A stretch of 64,000 bases of DNA, taken from assembly GCA_028455995.1 (NCBI GenBank), contig JABELC010000005.1, forward strand, positions 1,798,001-1,862,000, read 5' to 3'. A program made the position numbers and the translations under genes. Every line of letters begins with the position of its first letter. Within the stretch, counting starts at the first letter, position 1. This DNA comes from Scleromitrula shiraiana (Eukaryota; Ascomycota; Leotiomycetes; Helotiales; Sclerotiniaceae). Shown piece after piece: positions 62,957 through 64,000 of this stretch. The notes below the pieces were generated by a model. It ran no database searches, was not told the DNA's origin, and saw nothing but the letters and a program-made list of their open reading frames with translations.

Positions 62957-64000
62957 ATGCCTGGCCCAGAAGTTCATCATCTTTTTCACCATCCTATCGC
63001 GGATCACTCATTCTCCGCCGATAAACAAACATTGGCTGTAGCAAGAGATACCAGTGTTGAGCTTTACGGAAGAGTCGGTAATGGATTCAAGCTTAAAGAT
63101 GAATTGAAAGGTCATGATAAGACTGTTACGAGTGTCGATATTGCTCCTAATAGCGGTAGAATCGTGACATGCTCTCAAGGTTTGTAATAAGTTAGCTGCA
63201 TGCCGGGCAAAACATACAGTGCTAATTACCCTTTTCCCAGACCGAAATGCTTTGGTTTGGGAGCCGTCTCCTACTGGTTACAAACCTACTCTCGTTCTTC
63301 TCCGAATCAATCGCGCAGCAACATTCGTTCGATGGTCTCCTTCCGAAACTAAATTCGCGGTTGGTTCAGGTGCCCGAGTTATCGCTATTTGTTATTTTGA
63401 GGAAGAGAACGATTGGTGGGTCTCAAAGCACATCAAGAAGCCTATTCGCAGTACAATTACAACAGTAGCATGGCACCCAAATTCCGTATTGTTGGCTGCA
63501 GGTTCCACCGATGCCCACGCCAGGGTGTTCTCAAGCTTTATTAAGGGGGTGGATGCTCGTCCGGAACCTGGAGTGTGGGGAGAGCGCCTACCTTTCAACA
63601 CTGTCTGTGGAGAATACCTCAACAACTCAGCCGGATGGGTTCATGCGGTCTCATTCTCGCCAAGTGGAGACGCTTTAGCATTTGCGGCCCATGATAGCAG
63701 TATTACCGTGGTATACCCTAACGGCGCGGATCAGCCTCCCAAGGCTGTGGTCTCCGTTAGCACACAGCTCCTTCCATTCATGAGTTTGATCTGGAACGGA
63801 GAGGCTGAGATCATCGCAGCGGGTTATGATTGTGAGGCATTCCGCTTCGGAGGAAGTGAAGGAGGCTGGCAACTCACAGGCTCCCTGGAATCAAAGGGTG
63901 GACCAATCAAGGAGGCCGGAGAGGAGAGTGCTTTCAACATGTTCAAGCAAATGGACTTAAAAGGAAAGGTCAAGGATGATACACAATTGAGCACTGTACA
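62957..64000 (+). CDS. ARC40: Arp2/3 complex subunit ARPC1 (WD40), 5' part
   Basis: Two exons are seen: 62957-63179 and 63241 to the window edge (61-nt intron). The protein continues beyond 64000, with about 327 residues visible. Recognisable ARPC1 blocks are the start with HHLFHHPIADHSFSADK, RNALVWEPSPTGYKPTLVLLRINRAATFVRWSP, the repeat around KPIRSTITTVAWHPNSVLLAAGSTD, and GWVHAVSFSPSGDALAFAAHDS. It forms the seven-bladed WD40 propeller subunit of the Arp2/3 complex, which nucleates branched actin at endocytic patches. The 3' end, with the last blades, is outside the window. Confidence 0.95.

Overview
The window comes from a filamentous ascomycete, most likely a helotialean fungus close to Botrytis/Sclerotinia. 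The genes have short GT-AG introns, mostly 46-90 nt, and AT-rich, microsatellite-laden spacers. The hybrid histidine kinase at 11.1-15.5 kb reproduces the residue numbering of Botrytis BOS1: Ile365, Val368, Gln369 and Asn373 fall exactly where that protein has them. All gene models below were spliced by hand; each complete model closes in frame.

Left flank (0-15.5 kb), housekeeping: an F-box-type protein (-), a Munc13/Git1-like C2 protein (+) and the group III osmosensing histidine kinase BOS1 (-). They are separated by spacers full of simple repeats. A gene-free stretch of about 4 kb follows.

Centre (19.5-57.4 kb), a secondary-metabolite gene cluster: a long ABCC transporter (-), a UstYa/DUF3328 protein with both HxxHC motifs (-), a second, shorter ABCC transporter (-), a MIO-type aromatic amino-acid ammonia-lyase/aminomutase (+), a second UstYa/DUF3328 protein whose HxxHC motifs are degraded (-), and a 17.3-kb NRPS gene (+). 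The NRPS has the order (half C)-A-T-C-A-T-C-A-T-C-A-T-C-A-T-C(terminal): five adenylation domains, five carriers, and a last condensation-like domain of the fungal macrocyclising type.

How the cluster may work: the MIO enzyme could supply an aromatic beta-amino acid (beta-Phe) or cinnamate. The NRPS would then assemble and cyclise a pentapeptide, the UstYa proteins would tailor it, and one or both ABCC pumps would export it. This parts list resembles the cyclochlorotine (Talaromyces islandicus, CctN) and astin (Cyanodermella) systems, which make beta-Phe-containing cyclic pentapeptides. The window would then hold a related but reduced cluster in another fungal class; the product is an inference. 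No flavin halogenase, P450 or pathway transcription factor is visible between 15.6 and 58 kb.

Right flank (58-64 kb), housekeeping again: a GH47 alpha-mannosidase (-), ATG10 (+), a U1A/U2B''-like RRM protein (-) and the start of the Arp2/3 subunit ARPC1 (+), cut by the window edge. The accessory cluster is therefore embedded between ordinary genes.
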